A stretch of DNA of 49,428 nt from Prevotella sp. (GTDB taxonomy: Bacteria; Bacteroidota; Bacteroidia; Bacteroidales; Bacteroidaceae): contig JAFTFO010000011.1 in the NCBI GenBank assembly GCA_017449495.1, forward strand, positions 1 to 49,428, given 5' to 3'. Positions 16,158 through 24,355 of the stretch are shown piece by piece. The position numbers and the translations under genes were made by a program. The notes beneath the pieces are model-generated. The model worked only from the letters and a program-made list of their open reading frames with translations. It did not search any database and had not been told where the DNA came from. Position 1 is the first letter of the stretch. Every line of letters begins with the position of its first letter.

Positions 16158-18185
16158 ATGAGCAAATATAAGTTGATTTCTGATTACAAGCCCACGGGTG
16201 ACCAGCCCGAGGCCATCCGTCAGCTGACGGAAGGTCTTGAAAGGGGCGATAAGGCACAGGTGCTGCTCGGTGTGACAGGATCAGGCAAGACCTTCACGAT
16301 GGCAAACGTCATCGCCAACTGGAACCGCCCCACCCTCATCCTCAGCCACAACAAGACGCTGGCACACCAGCTATATGTGGAGATGAAGGAGTTCTTCCCT
16401 CAGAACGCCGTTGAATATTATGTCAGCTATTATGACTATTACCAGCCAGAGGCTTATCTGCCGACAACGGATACCTATATCGAGAAAGACTTGGCCATCA
16501 ACGATGAAATTGACCGTCTGAGACTCTCTGCGGTATCAAGCTTATTATCAGGAAGAAACGATGTCATCATTGTATCATCGGTTTCATGTATCTATGGCAT
16601 GGGAAGCCCTGTTGCATTACAAGAGAATGTCATTGAATTGCAGGTAGGTCAGAAATTGAGTCGCAATGCGTTGTTAAGGAAATTAGTGCAGTCTCTGTAT
16701 GTCCGCAATGACTTGGATCTGCAACGCGGCAACTTCCGTGTAAAAGGGGATACGGTCGACATAGCCATGGCTTACTCCGAAGTGGTGCTCCGTGTCACGT
16801 TCTGGGACGACGATATCGACGCCATCGAAGAACTCGACGGCGTGACCTTCGACCGTATTGCCAGTTTCAAGGACTACAAACTCTACCCTGCCAACCTCTT
16901 TATGACCTCTCAGGAACAGACGAACATCGCCATCCATGACATCCAGGACGATCTTATGAAACAGGTCGCCTACTTCGAGGAACTAGGCGACGGCATCAAG
17001 GCGCAGCGCATCAAGGAGCGTGTGGAGTACGATATGGAGATGATCAAGGAACTGGGTCACTGCTCCGGCATCGAGAACTACAGCCGATACTTCGACGGAC
17101 GGAAAGCAGGAGAGCGTCCCTATTGCCTGCTCGACTTCTTCCCTGACGACTATCTGCTCTTCATCGACGAGAGTCATGTCTCTGTGCCACAGATCAACGG
17201 CATGTATGGTGGTGACCGCAGTCGCAAGCAGAACCTCGTGGAATACGGCTTCCGACTGCCGGCTGCCTTCGACAACCGCCCCCTGCGCTTTGAGGAGTTT
17301 CAGAAGGAAGTGCACCAGGTTATCTACGTCAGCGCCACACCGGCAGACTTTGAACTAAGCGAAGCTGAGGGTATCGTTGTGGAGCAGGTCATCCGTCCTA
17401 CGGGACTCCTGGACCCTGAGATAGAAGTGCGCCCCAGTGAAAACCAGATAGACGACCTGCTCAATGAGATACAGATACGTAAGGAACGCGGTGAGCGCGT
17501 ACTTGTCACCACACTCACCAAGCGCATGGCAGAAGAGATGGCAGACTATCTGCTGCAGCACGGCGTACAGACGAACTACATCCACAGTGAAGTCAAGACA
17601 CTCGAACGGGTGCAGATTCTCAATGACCTCCGTCTGGGCAACTACGATGTATTGGTAGGTGTGAACCTTCTTCGCGAAGGACTGGACCTGCCAGAAGTAT
17701 CACTTGTAGCCATCCTTGATGCCGACAAGGAAGGGTTCCTCCGTAGCCATCGCAGTCTGACACAGACCGCAGGACGTGCAGCACGAAACGTGAACGGCAA
17801 GGTCATCATGTATGCTGACACCATCACAGCCTCGATGCAGCTCACCATCGACGAGACACTGCGCCGTCGTGAGAAGCAGATTCGCTATAACGAGGAGCAC
17901 GGTATCACGCCACGGCAGATTGTCAAGAATATCAGTCAGGCTGCCCTCCAACAGGACAACCGTGCCGATGCGAAGGAACTCCGTCGGGAGTTTGGCATAT
18001 CCGATACAGGTATCTCAATGGCTGCCGATCCTATCGTGGCCCGTATGACCAGACCACAGATGGAGAAGTACATTGCCGAAATCCAGCAGCAGATGAAGGA
18101 AGCCGCCAAGCGACTCGACTTCATCCAGGCTGCACAATATCGCGATGAAATCGTCCGTTTACAAAAGGAATTGGAATTAAAATAA
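16158..18185 (+). CDS. uvrB: Excinuclease ABC subunit B
   Basis: A 675-aa nucleotide-excision-repair helicase of normal length. The Walker A motif GVTGSGKT lies at residues 38-45, followed by the damage-probing beta-hairpin YYVSYYDYYQPEAYLP (about 92-107), the DEAD-like box DESHVS, helicase motifs VNLLREGLDLPEVSLVAILD and QTAGRAARN, and a C-terminal UVR domain (RLDFIQAAQYRDEIVRLQ) that contacts UvrC. The ATG at 16158 sits immediately after the promoter, suggesting a leaderless transcript. A 10-bp inverted repeat follows the stop codon. It is divergent from bamD. Confidence 0.97.
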   Translation: MSKYKLISDYKPTGDQPEAIRQLTEGLERGDKAQVLLGVTGSGKTFTMANVIANWNRPTLILSHNKTLAHQLYVEMKEFFPQNAVEYYVSYYDYYQPEAYLPTTDTYIEKDLAINDEIDRLRLSAVSSLLSGRNDVIIVSSVSCIYGMGSPVALQENVIELQVGQKLSRNALLRKLVQSLYVRNDLDLQRGNFRVKGDTVDIAMAYSEVVLRVTFWDDDIDAIEELDGVTFDRIASFKDYKLYPANLFMTSQEQTNIAIHDIQDDLMKQVAYFEELGDGIKAQRIKERVEYDMEMIKELGHCSGIENYSRYFDGRKAGERPYCLLDFFPDDYLLFIDESHVSVPQINGMYGGDRSRKQNLVEYGFRLPAAFDNRPLRFEEFQKEVHQVIYVSATPADFELSEAEGIVVEQVIRPTGLLDPEIEVRPSENQIDDLLNEIQIRKERGERVLVTTLTKRMAEEMADYLLQHGVQTNYIHSEVKTLERVQILNDLRLGNYDVLVGVNLLREGLDLPEVSLVAILDADKEGFLRSHRSLTQTAGRAARNVNGKVIMYADTITASMQLTIDETLRRREKQIRYNEEHGITPRQIVKNISQAALQQDNRADAKELRREFGISDTGISMAADPIVARMTRPQMEKYIAEIQQQMKEAAKRLDFIQAAQYRDEIVRLQKELELK

Positions 18186-18255
18186 AGAAACGATGCCCCA
18201 TCATTGACCATAATTATTATGGATAATTACAATTTATTACGGGAAATCGTTTCTT
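18185..18255 (+). repeat. Inverted repeat after uvrB, possible terminator
   Basis: AAGAAACGAT (18185-18194) and ATCGTTTCTT (18246-18255) are exact complements. The 51-nt loop is large and contains its own ATAATTATTAT palindrome. It may act as a terminator or as an mRNA 3' end stabiliser. Confidence 0.5.
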
Positions 18256-18273
18256 AATGTCGAATATTCTTTG

Positions 18274-18282
18274 TACTTTTGC
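18274..18282 (+). promoter_or_regulatory. Promoter -7 box of the DUF4468 gene
   Basis: TACTTTTGC, 24 nt before the ATG at 18307, fits TAnnTTTGC. Confidence 0.65.
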
Positions 18283-18306
18283 ACCCAAAATCAAACACAT
18301 TAGGCA

Positions 18307-18927
18307 ATGAAGAAGCAGTTTATAATCGTACTGATGATGCTGGTGCCCATGCTGGCTATGGCACAGGACAACACATGGGAACGTATCGAAGTGGAAGAAC
18401 AGCCAAAGGATAATCCTGACGCCAAATACCTGGTACCTGATGCCGTTCCAGAGGTAGACGGCAAGGTCGTTTGGAAGACAACCCTCTACGCTGAGGGCAA
18501 GACTGCCGATGAAATCTACGATATACTCCTTGAACAGATCACAAAGATGACCAAAGAGCCTAATCAGATTGCCAATAGTCTGGTGGCTTTGCAGGATCGC
18601 GAAAGCCATGAGATAGGAGCTGTCTTCCACGAATGGCTGGTGTTCAAGGATGTCACCTTCTCCCTTGATCGCACACGGATGAACTACCAGCTGCATGTCG
18701 CTACCCGCAACGGTGAGGCTGATGTCGCCATGCAACATATCAGTTATGACTATGAGCCAGAACGTTCGAAAGCCCATTATACCGCAGAAGAATGGATCAC
18801 CGACAAGTATGCTGTGAATAAGAAGCACACAAAGCTATACCCTATTTCAGCGAAATTCCGTCGTAAGACTATCGACCGTAAGGATTTCATATTCAACAAG
18901 TTCAATAGTTTGATTAACAGTAAGTAA
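18307..18927 (+). CDS. Exported DUF4468 domain protein
   Basis: A 206-aa protein with signal peptide MKKQFIIVLMMLVPMLAMAQ. The body has the DUF4468 pattern (VVWKTTLYAEGKTADEIYDI, LQDRESHEIGAVFHEWLVF, YQLHVATRNGEADVAMQHIS), thought to adopt a TBP-like fold. No enzymatic role is known; it is probably periplasmic. Its stop codon overlaps the ATG of a 57-aa membrane protein, so the two are likely coupled. Confidence 0.85.
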   Translation: MKKQFIIVLMMLVPMLAMAQDNTWERIEVEEQPKDNPDAKYLVPDAVPEVDGKVVWKTTLYAEGKTADEIYDILLEQITKMTKEPNQIANSLVALQDRESHEIGAVFHEWLVFKDVTFSLDRTRMNYQLHVATRNGEADVAMQHISYDYEPERSKAHYTAEEWITDKYAVNKKHTKLYPISAKFRRKTIDRKDFIFNKFNSLINSK

Positions 18928-19100
18928 TGAATAAGGATAAGATACGCAATTGGTTGAACATCATCTTCATGATTGGTGCCGTCGTGGGGGTGATTCTGTA
19001 CCTCCAGAAGAATGAGCAGACACACATGTTGGGCCTTTACATCATCCTTTGTTCGATGGTCGTGAAGGTTGCAGAGTCGTCACTCAGAATGATGAAGTAA
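18927..19100 (+). CDS. 57-residue membrane protein coupled to the DUF4468 gene
   Basis: The ATG overlaps the preceding stop codon (TAATG). The product begins MNKDKIRNWLNIIFMIGAVV and ends VKVAESSLRMMK. Two hydrophobic segments are separated by a short polar turn (QKNEQTH): about residues 10-26 and 34-48. The hairpin topology suggests a small inner-membrane protein. Function is unknown; coupling to DUF4468 suggests a shared envelope role. Repeats rich in GGTGAG begin immediately after its stop codon. Confidence 0.72.
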   Translation: MNKDKIRNWLNIIFMIGAVVGVILYLQKNEQTHMLGLYIILCSMVVKVAESSLRMMK

Positions 19101-19214
19101 AAGGTGAGTAATGAGAGGTAAGTGGTGAGAGGTATGTTTCAAACACATCATATGAGACCCGGAATGAAAGTGATAGCGATACTATTCACTCTTCACTTAT
19201 CATTTTTCACTTCC
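19101..19214. repeat. Inverted repeat pair around the porin start codon and signal peptide
   Basis: The left arm (19101-19136) has units GGTGAGTAATGA, GAGGTAAG and GGTGAGAGG. The right arm (19185-19214, TTCACTCTTCACTTATC and on) is its imperfect complement. The right arm codes the hydrophobic core of the porin signal peptide (FTLHLSFFTS). The arms resemble those in prmA. Confidence 0.6.
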
Positions 19215-21515
19215 ATCCCCACCCTTGCTCAGGATACCTTCAACCAGATAGACGAGTACGGTAACGTCTCACAGCGCAGCGACAACAACAACTTCAATAA
19301 GCACAATAACGATACGACGCGTAACAAGGAGATTCCCAAAGGCATCTATACCTGGACCATCGATCGTACCTATGGCGATATGACGCCCGCAGAGCCCGAT
19401 ACCGTACCACACCTCTTCATGAACACGACGTTCAACAACGGTATGTACGGGGAGTACAATCACACGGGCAGCAACTACACCGCCCGTCAGAGCCGTATCT
19501 TCTTCAACCGTCCCACTACCGACATTTATTTCTTCTCCCAGCCCTATAGCTTTGTTGAGAAGCGGCCCGAGAAGTTCCTCTTCATGAATACACTCTCGCC
19601 CTACACGACCATTCTCTACGACAACTGTGGTGATAAGGTCAGTGGCGAGGATCATATTGACGCGAAGTTTGCCATCAACGCCAACAAGCGCCTCAACCTC
19701 GGCTTCGACCTCGAATATGCCTACGCCCGTGGCTACTTCCAGAACCAGAACCAATCGCACTTCAACGCCACGCTCTTCAGTTCCTATATTGGCGACAAGT
19801 ACAACATGCATGCCTTCTTCACCACCAGTCACCAAAAGGTGGAAGAGAACGGAGGTATTGAGAATGACAACTATATCGTCCATCCAGAGCTCTACACCGA
19901 GTCCTTCAGCGAGAACGAGATTCCAACCGTTCTATCACAGACATGGAACCGTAACGACCACCAGCACCTCTTCTTCACCCACCGTTATAACATCGGTTTC
20001 TATCGCAAGGTAAAGATGACCGACGAAGAGATCAAGGCCCGACAGTTTGCTGAGGCATCCAAGAAGGATAAAGAGAAACGAGAGGCCCGTGAGAAGCAGG
20101 AAGATGGTGACGGCGATAAGCCATCGCGTTCCCAAGAGGAGAAGCGCCCCAGTGGCCGTCCCGACAATGCCCGTATCATAGGGGCAGAGCCGAAGACCAT
20201 GCTCGACTCGTTGGCTGCACAGGCTGTCGACACTACACGCATCAAGATCGATGACCAAGCCACGCTCGACAGTCTGATGCGCGTCCAAGCCATCCAGGAC
20301 TCTATCGACGCCACGATGAAAGATGAGTTCGTACCTGTCACGAGTTTCTTCCACACCCTCGAATGGAACAACTACCGCCATATCTATCTGGCTTATGATG
20401 CACCAGAGAACTATTATCGGGAACGTTATCTCGATGTCGCACGGTTAGGGAATGACTCCATTAATGACCTGACGAATCATCGCATGCTGAAAAACATTTT
20501 CGGCATTGGCCTGCTCGAAGGATTCAACAAATACGTGAAGGCAGGACTCAAGGCTTTCATCTCCCATGAGAACCGCCATTATGAGATGCCAGACACTATC
20601 GGAAGCCTCACCACCCGTAGCAGCTGGAATGAGAATGACATCACCATCGGTGGACTGCTCAGCAAGACGCAAGGGCGTACCCTCCACTTCAATGCCGGCG
20701 TAGAGGCATGGGTGGCAGGCGACAACGTCGGACAATTGCATCTCGACTTCAGCACCGACCTCAACTTCGCCCTTTTCGGCGATACCGTGCGACTGGCAGC
20801 CAACGCCTACTTCCACCGAGACAACCCAGGCTTCTTCCAGACTAAATACCACGGCAAGCACGTATGGTGGGACCATGACGATCTCTCTGCCGAAACCCGT
20901 ACCCGCATTGAGGGTGTCTTCTCCTATGCTAAGACGAAGACCACACTTCGAGTGGGTATCGAGGAGATGCAGAACTACACTTACTTCGGCATGAGCTACG
21001 ACAATACCGACAACAAACGTACGAACCTCACCACAGGCGTCTTTCAGGAGTCAGGGAACATCAATGTCATGATGGCTCAGCTCCACCAGAACTTCCGTCT
21101 CGGGCCTCTGAACTGGGAGAACGTCATCACCTATCAGAACTCCAGTAATAAAGAAGTATTGCCTCTGCCTACATGGAATATCTTCTCCAACCTCTACCTG
21201 AAGTTTAAGATAGCAAAAGTGCTGGGGGTAGAACTCGGTGCCGACGCCATCTGGTTCAGTAAATACTATGCACCAGACTTCTGCCCAATCATCAACCAGT
21301 TTGCCGTGCAGCAGAATACGGCAAGCCGTGTCGAACTTGGCGGCTATCCTTTTATCGATGTCTATGCTAACATGGTGTTGAAAAAGGTGCGCTTCTTCGT
21401 CATGATGAGTCATGTCAATGCCCAGTCAGGCAGCAGGATGCAATTCCTCACGCCCCACTACCCCACAAACAACTCCGTGCTTCACTTCGGCGTATCGTGG
21501 ATATTCTACAATTGA
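19152..21515 (+). CDS. Putative porin (Porin_10 type) with a charged insert
   Basis: A 787-aa outer-membrane barrel precursor if translation starts at 19152 (MRPGMKV); 19134 and 19164 are alternatives. The signal peptide ends TLAQ. The start of the mature part, YTWTIDRTYGDMTPAEPDT and RQSRIFFNRP, is typical of this Bacteroidota porin family. Aromatic strands alternate to the end, with a terminal aromatic (SWIFYN). A hydrophilic insert at about residues 305-345 is rich in Lys, Glu and Arg (KDKEKREAREKQED), larger than an ordinary loop. The stop codon directly abuts the stop of menA on the other strand. Confidence 0.85.
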   Translation: MRPGMKVIAILFTLHLSFFTSIPTLAQDTFNQIDEYGNVSQRSDNNNFNKHNNDTTRNKEIPKGIYTWTIDRTYGDMTPAEPDTVPHLFMNTTFNNGMYGEYNHTGSNYTARQSRIFFNRPTTDIYFFSQPYSFVEKRPEKFLFMNTLSPYTTILYDNCGDKVSGEDHIDAKFAINANKRLNLGFDLEYAYARGYFQNQNQSHFNATLFSSYIGDKYNMHAFFTTSHQKVEENGGIENDNYIVHPELYTESFSENEIPTVLSQTWNRNDHQHLFFTHRYNIGFYRKVKMTDEEIKARQFAEASKKDKEKREAREKQEDGDGDKPSRSQEEKRPSGRPDNARIIGAEPKTMLDSLAAQAVDTTRIKIDDQATLDSLMRVQAIQDSIDATMKDEFVPVTSFFHTLEWNNYRHIYLAYDAPENYYRERYLDVARLGNDSINDLTNHRMLKNIFGIGLLEGFNKYVKAGLKAFISHENRHYEMPDTIGSLTTRSSWNENDITIGGLLSKTQGRTLHFNAGVEAWVAGDNVGQLHLDFSTDLNFALFGDTVRLAANAYFHRDNPGFFQTKYHGKHVWWDHDDLSAETRTRIEGVFSYAKTKTTLRVGIEEMQNYTYFGMSYDNTDNKRTNLTTGVFQESGNINVMMAQLHQNFRLGPLNWENVITYQNSSNKEVLPLPTWNIFSNLYLKFKIAKVLGVELGADAIWFSKYYAPDFCPIINQFAVQQNTASRVELGGYPFIDVYANMVLKKVRFFVMMSHVNAQSGSRMQFLTPHYPTNNSVLHFGVSWIFYN

Positions 21516-22424
21516 TTACAGGATAAGTCCCACGGCGACGCAGAGACCGTAGATAAAGATATTCCTTGCCGTCTCACCTAAGCAGAGGTTCAGCGCCTTT
21601 CCCTGATAGATTTTTTTGATTCGCAGATATGTGAATACGTGCAGCACAAAATACAACAGCGGGAAGACTGTTGCCAGTAAATGACCGTTCATCCAGAACG
21701 TACCTCCTAATATCATCGCGCCAACGCCAACACCCAGATACAGTTGCAATCCCGCCTCTGGACCTAACCGCACGATGAGCGTCTGCTTCCCCGCAAGTCG
21801 GTCGTTGTCTCTATCCCTGAAATTATTCACGATCAGTAACGCATCAATTACAAGCCCGCAGGCGATGGCGGCAAGCACTACCTCCCATGTGATGTCATGT
21901 ATCTGAACATAATACGTACAACATACAGGTACCAGCCCGAAGAACACAAGTACGAGTATGTCTCCCATTCCCCGATACGAGAACACCGTCGTATACAAGA
22001 ATGCGAACACGACGCAGGCAGCACCCACCAAAATCATCTCCAGTCCACCATACCACGCCAAGGGCAGCCCGATGACACAGGCCACACACGTCGTAGCAGC
22101 GATGGCTTGCTTCATCGCACTCAGCGTCACCCACCCCTGTGCACAGGCCCTTCTCGGCCCTAAGCGCGTCTCTGCATCGTCTGAACCATTCACGAAATCG
22201 AAGAAATCGTTGATCAGGTTCGCATCGATCTGCATGGCAAAGGCGAAAAGCAGGCACAACAGTGCTGCCGTCCAGTTGAACACGTCGCCCTCATACAACT
22301 GCGCATCGGTATAGGCCAGTGCCGATCCTATCACAACGGGCACCGCTGCTCCAGAGAGGGTCTTGGGCCTTGCTGCCAGCAACCATGCCTTCAACGAATT
22401 GGTCTTGATTCTTGCTTCTTCCAT
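21516..22424 (-). CDS. menA: 1,4-dihydroxy-2-naphthoate polyprenyltransferase
   Basis: A 302-aa UbiA-family membrane enzyme with eight or nine hydrophobic segments. The first Asp-rich prenyl-diphosphate motif is LINDFFDFVNGSDDAET (about residues 72-88, matching NDxxDxxxD) and the second is VNNFRDRDNDRLAGKQTL. The segment LAARPKTLSGAAVPVVIGSA marks the MenA branch. It attaches the isoprenoid tail to DHNA in menaquinone synthesis. The start at 22424 was chosen because the -7 box lies at 22445-22453, inside the longer frame. It is convergent with the porin gene without any gap and divergent from the HD gene. Confidence 0.93.
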   Translation of the reverse strand: MEEARIKTNSLKAWLLAARPKTLSGAAVPVVIGSALAYTDAQLYEGDVFNWTAALLCLLFAFAMQIDANLINDFFDFVNGSDDAETRLGPRRACAQGWVTLSAMKQAIAATTCVACVIGLPLAWYGGLEMILVGAACVVFAFLYTTVFSYRGMGDILVLVFFGLVPVCCTYYVQIHDITWEVVLAAIACGLVIDALLIVNNFRDRDNDRLAGKQTLIVRLGPEAGLQLYLGVGVGAMILGGTFWMNGHLLATVFPLLYFVLHVFTYLRIKKIYQGKALNLCLGETARNIFIYGLCVAVGLIL

Positions 22425-22444
22425 CTTTTTTCCTTTAATTATTT

Positions 22445-22453
22445 GCAAAAGTA
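22445..22453 (-). promoter_or_regulatory. Promoter -7 box of menA
   Basis: Minus-strand TACTTTTGC, 21 nt upstream of the chosen ATG. A purine-rich AAAGGAAAAAAG precedes the start. It is 13 bp from the divergent -7 box of the HD gene. Confidence 0.65.
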
Positions 22454-22465
22454 CGGAGAAATTTG

Positions 22466-22474
22466 TAAATTTGC
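22466..22474 (+). promoter_or_regulatory. Promoter -7 box of the HD-domain gene
   Basis: TAAATTTGC, 21 nt before the ATG at 22495. With the menA box it forms a compact divergent promoter pair whose -33 elements must overlap. Confidence 0.65.
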
Positions 22475-22494
22475 AAACATAAACTCAACTTTTT

Positions 22495-23142
22495 ATGATA
22501 CAAAACGTTCCAAGCCTTGATTTGGTAGAGTTCATCGAGACGAAGATCCTGCCTCAATATGCTGCTTTCGACGCTGCCCATAACATGGAGCACGTCACCC
22601 GCGTCATCCGTCATTCCTTAGAACTCGTCAAGGTGACGGGTGCCGACGTGAACATGGTCTACACCATCGCAGCCTATCATGACCTCGGCATGTCGGGCCC
22701 TCGCGCCGTCCATCATATCACAGGCGGTAAGATCCTGGCTGCCGACGCCAGACTGAAGAAGTGGTTCTCGCCCGAACAACTAAAGGTGATGCGCGAGGCT
22801 GTCGAGGACCATCGTGCCTCCGCCTCCCACTCTCCGCGAAGCATCTATGGAAAGATTGTGGCAGAAGCCGACCGTGACATCGAGACAGATGTCGTCATTC
22901 GCCGTACCATCCAGTATGGCCTCGCCAACTATCCACAACTCGACCACGAAGGACAATGGAAGCGTTTCAAGGAACACATGGACAATAAATACTCAAAAGA
23001 CGGGTATATCCGCTTATGGATACCTAACTCGCCCAATGCCCAGCGACTGAACGAATTACGCAATCTCATTGCCCAGCCTGGAGAGCTCAGAAAAGCTTTC
23101 GACCGGATATATAAGGAGTTAGAGGAAGATAAAAGAAGATAA
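22495..23142 (+). CDS. HD-superfamily phosphohydrolase
   Basis: A 215-aa protein. The metal-binding HD pattern is visible: His in DAAHNMEHVTRV (about residue 33), the HD pair in AAYHDLGMSG (about 62-63), His in EDHRAS and Asp in VAEADRDIE. Such proteins hydrolyse nucleotide or other phosphate esters; the substrate is unknown. The last third (FKEHMDNKYSKDGYIRLWI) is helical. It has its own promoter and ends in a hairpin shared with the convergent rluA transcript. Confidence 0.82.
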   Translation: MIQNVPSLDLVEFIETKILPQYAAFDAAHNMEHVTRVIRHSLELVKVTGADVNMVYTIAAYHDLGMSGPRAVHHITGGKILAADARLKKWFSPEQLKVMREAVEDHRASASHSPRSIYGKIVAEADRDIETDVVIRRTIQYGLANYPQLDHEGQWKRFKEHMDNKYSKDGYIRLWIPNSPNAQRLNELRNLIAQPGELRKAFDRIYKELEEDKRR

Positions 23143-23170
23143 AGGACTCTTCCTCTATCTTCTTCTTTTT
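23134..23170. terminator. Terminator after the HD-domain gene
   Basis: AGAAGATA (23134-23141) pairs with TATCTTCT (23156-23163), with further AGGA/TCCT pairing in the loop, followed by TCTTTTT. The stem overlaps the HD gene stop codon, and its T run overlaps the stop of the 50-aa gene on the minus strand. Confidence 0.65.
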
Positions 23171-23321
23171 ACCTCAAATAAAAATAATAGATGTACGCGA
23201 GGACGGCAATGAGCACTAACGTAACAACCGTTCTCACCATACACGACACCACACGCTTAATAATCAGAAAGGCGATGATGATAGCTGCAAGCATTGCAGC
23301 ATAATAACCAATATTACCCAT
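23169..23321 (-). CDS. 50-residue membrane protein downstream of rluA
   Basis: The ATG immediately follows the rluA stop codon (TAAATG on the minus strand). The product begins MGNIGYYAAMLAAIIIAFLI and ends VLAYIYYFYLR. Two hydrophobic segments (about residues 5-21 and 32-48) flank a basic turn (KRVVSCMVR). It is almost certainly an inner-membrane hairpin protein translated together with rluA. Function is unknown. Confidence 0.68.
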   Translation of the reverse strand: MGNIGYYAAMLAAIIIAFLIIKRVVSCMVRTVVTLVLIAVLAYIYYFYLR

Positions 23322-24218
23322 TTATCTAAACATTTTCCTAAACACTGTTGGTACAGGGGTCTCGAACTCCATCGCCTCACCCGTCACCGGATGATGGAAG
23401 CAGAGCAGCCAGGCATGCAGACAGAGACGTCCTAACGGATCATCCCCATTGCCATACTTGGGATCGCCACACACAGGATGCCCCATGTCCGCCGAATGTA
23501 CACGTATCTGGTTCTTACGGCCTGTCTCTAACTTGAACTCCACGAGCGAATGTTCCGTTGTACGGGCCATCACGTGCCAGTGTGTCACAGCATACTTGCC
23601 ACCGTTATCCACAGGCGACGAATAGGTCACATACGCCTTGTTATCTTTCAGCCAGTTGGCCACAGTACCCTCATCCTCGACAATCTCACCCGAACACACG
23701 GCCACATAGCGACGATCATACACAATCTGGTGCCAGTTATGCTCCAAAATCTGCTCCGTATCCATGTCCTTGGCGTAGACCATCAGTCCGCTGGTATCGC
23801 GGTCGAGGCGATGCACCACATGGGTCCGGCATTTCTGCCCAGACTTCTTGAAATAGTCGTCGAGCACCGACTTCACGTTCAGGCTGGAGTGTCCTGCCGC
23901 CATTGATAGGATGCCGGGCTCCTTCTCCACCACGATGAGCCACTTGTCTTCATAAACAATCTTCACATAACGGCTCTTGAAGCCCCGCTGATTACGCTTG
24001 GAGTTGCTCACCGACACCTTCATGCCCCGCTCCAATGGGAAGTCAAACTGCGACACGGTCTTACCGTTCACCTTGATACCTCTCCCCTGCAGCGTCGCCT
24101 TGATTTTTGTCCGCGACTGTTTCACGTTCTTCAACATCCACTCTAACAACGGCATCGACTCCTCCACAGTATAGTGCGAATAGTCGCCCTCGCGGTTTAT
24201 ATCTGAATTATATCTCAT
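23322..24218 (-). CDS. RluA-family 23S rRNA/tRNA pseudouridine synthase
   Basis: A 298-aa protein. The N-terminal S4-like domain (about residues 20-75: MPLLEWMLKNVKQSRTKIKA, GRGIKVNGK) binds RNA. The catalytic motif HRLDRDTSGLMVYAK (about residues 137-151) carries the nucleophilic Asp, and LETGRKNQIRVHSADMGHPV is the conserved C-terminal motif. It converts uridines to pseudouridines in rRNA or tRNA; the RluA/C/D branch cannot be settled here. The -7 box at 24226-24234 lies 8 nt from the ATG, so the transcript is nearly leaderless. A 50-aa membrane protein is coupled downstream. Confidence 0.9.
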   Translation of the reverse strand: MRYNSDINREGDYSHYTVEESMPLLEWMLKNVKQSRTKIKATLQGRGIKVNGKTVSQFDFPLERGMKVSVSNSKRNQRGFKSRYVKIVYEDKWLIVVEKEPGILSMAAGHSSLNVKSVLDDYFKKSGQKCRTHVVHRLDRDTSGLMVYAKDMDTEQILEHNWHQIVYDRRYVAVCSGEIVEDEGTVANWLKDNKAYVTYSSPVDNGGKYAVTHWHVMARTTEHSLVEFKLETGRKNQIRVHSADMGHPVCGDPKYGNGDDPLGRLCLHAWLLCFHHPVTGEAMEFETPVPTVFRKMFR

Positions 24219-24225
24219 ATCGGCT

Positions 24226-24234
24226 GCAAAATTA
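24226..24234 (-). promoter_or_regulatory. Promoter -7 box of the rluA-family gene
   Basis: Minus-strand TAATTTTGC only 7 nt before the ATG, implying a very short or absent 5' leader. Confidence 0.6.
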
Positions 24235-24235
24235 A

Positions 24236-24275
24236 TAAAAAAACCGCAGACTGCAAAAGTCTGCGGCTATTTTAT
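24236..24275. terminator. Terminator downstream of uxaC
   Basis: A perfect 9-bp stem CCGCAGACT (24244-24252) with AGTCTGCGG (24258-24266) has an A7 run on the left and TATTTTATT on the right, so it can act in both directions. For the minus-strand uxaC transcript the T run is in the right place. Confidence 0.82.
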
Positions 24276-24355
24276 TAATAGAACTTGACTTCGTCGAGTT
24301 CCACGGCGCTCGGCAATTCATATGAATATGATTGCGCTCGCTTAATAGAACTTGA
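24275..24355. repeat. 14-bp direct repeat bracketing a short insert at the end of uxaC
   Basis: TTAATAGAACTTGA occurs at 24275-24288 and again at 24342-24355, where it contains the stop codon and last codons of uxaC. The 53 bp between them carry GCGCTCG twice and a near-palindrome around CATATGAATATG. This looks like an insertion with duplication of its target, or a slipped duplication of the gene end. Confidence 0.6.
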
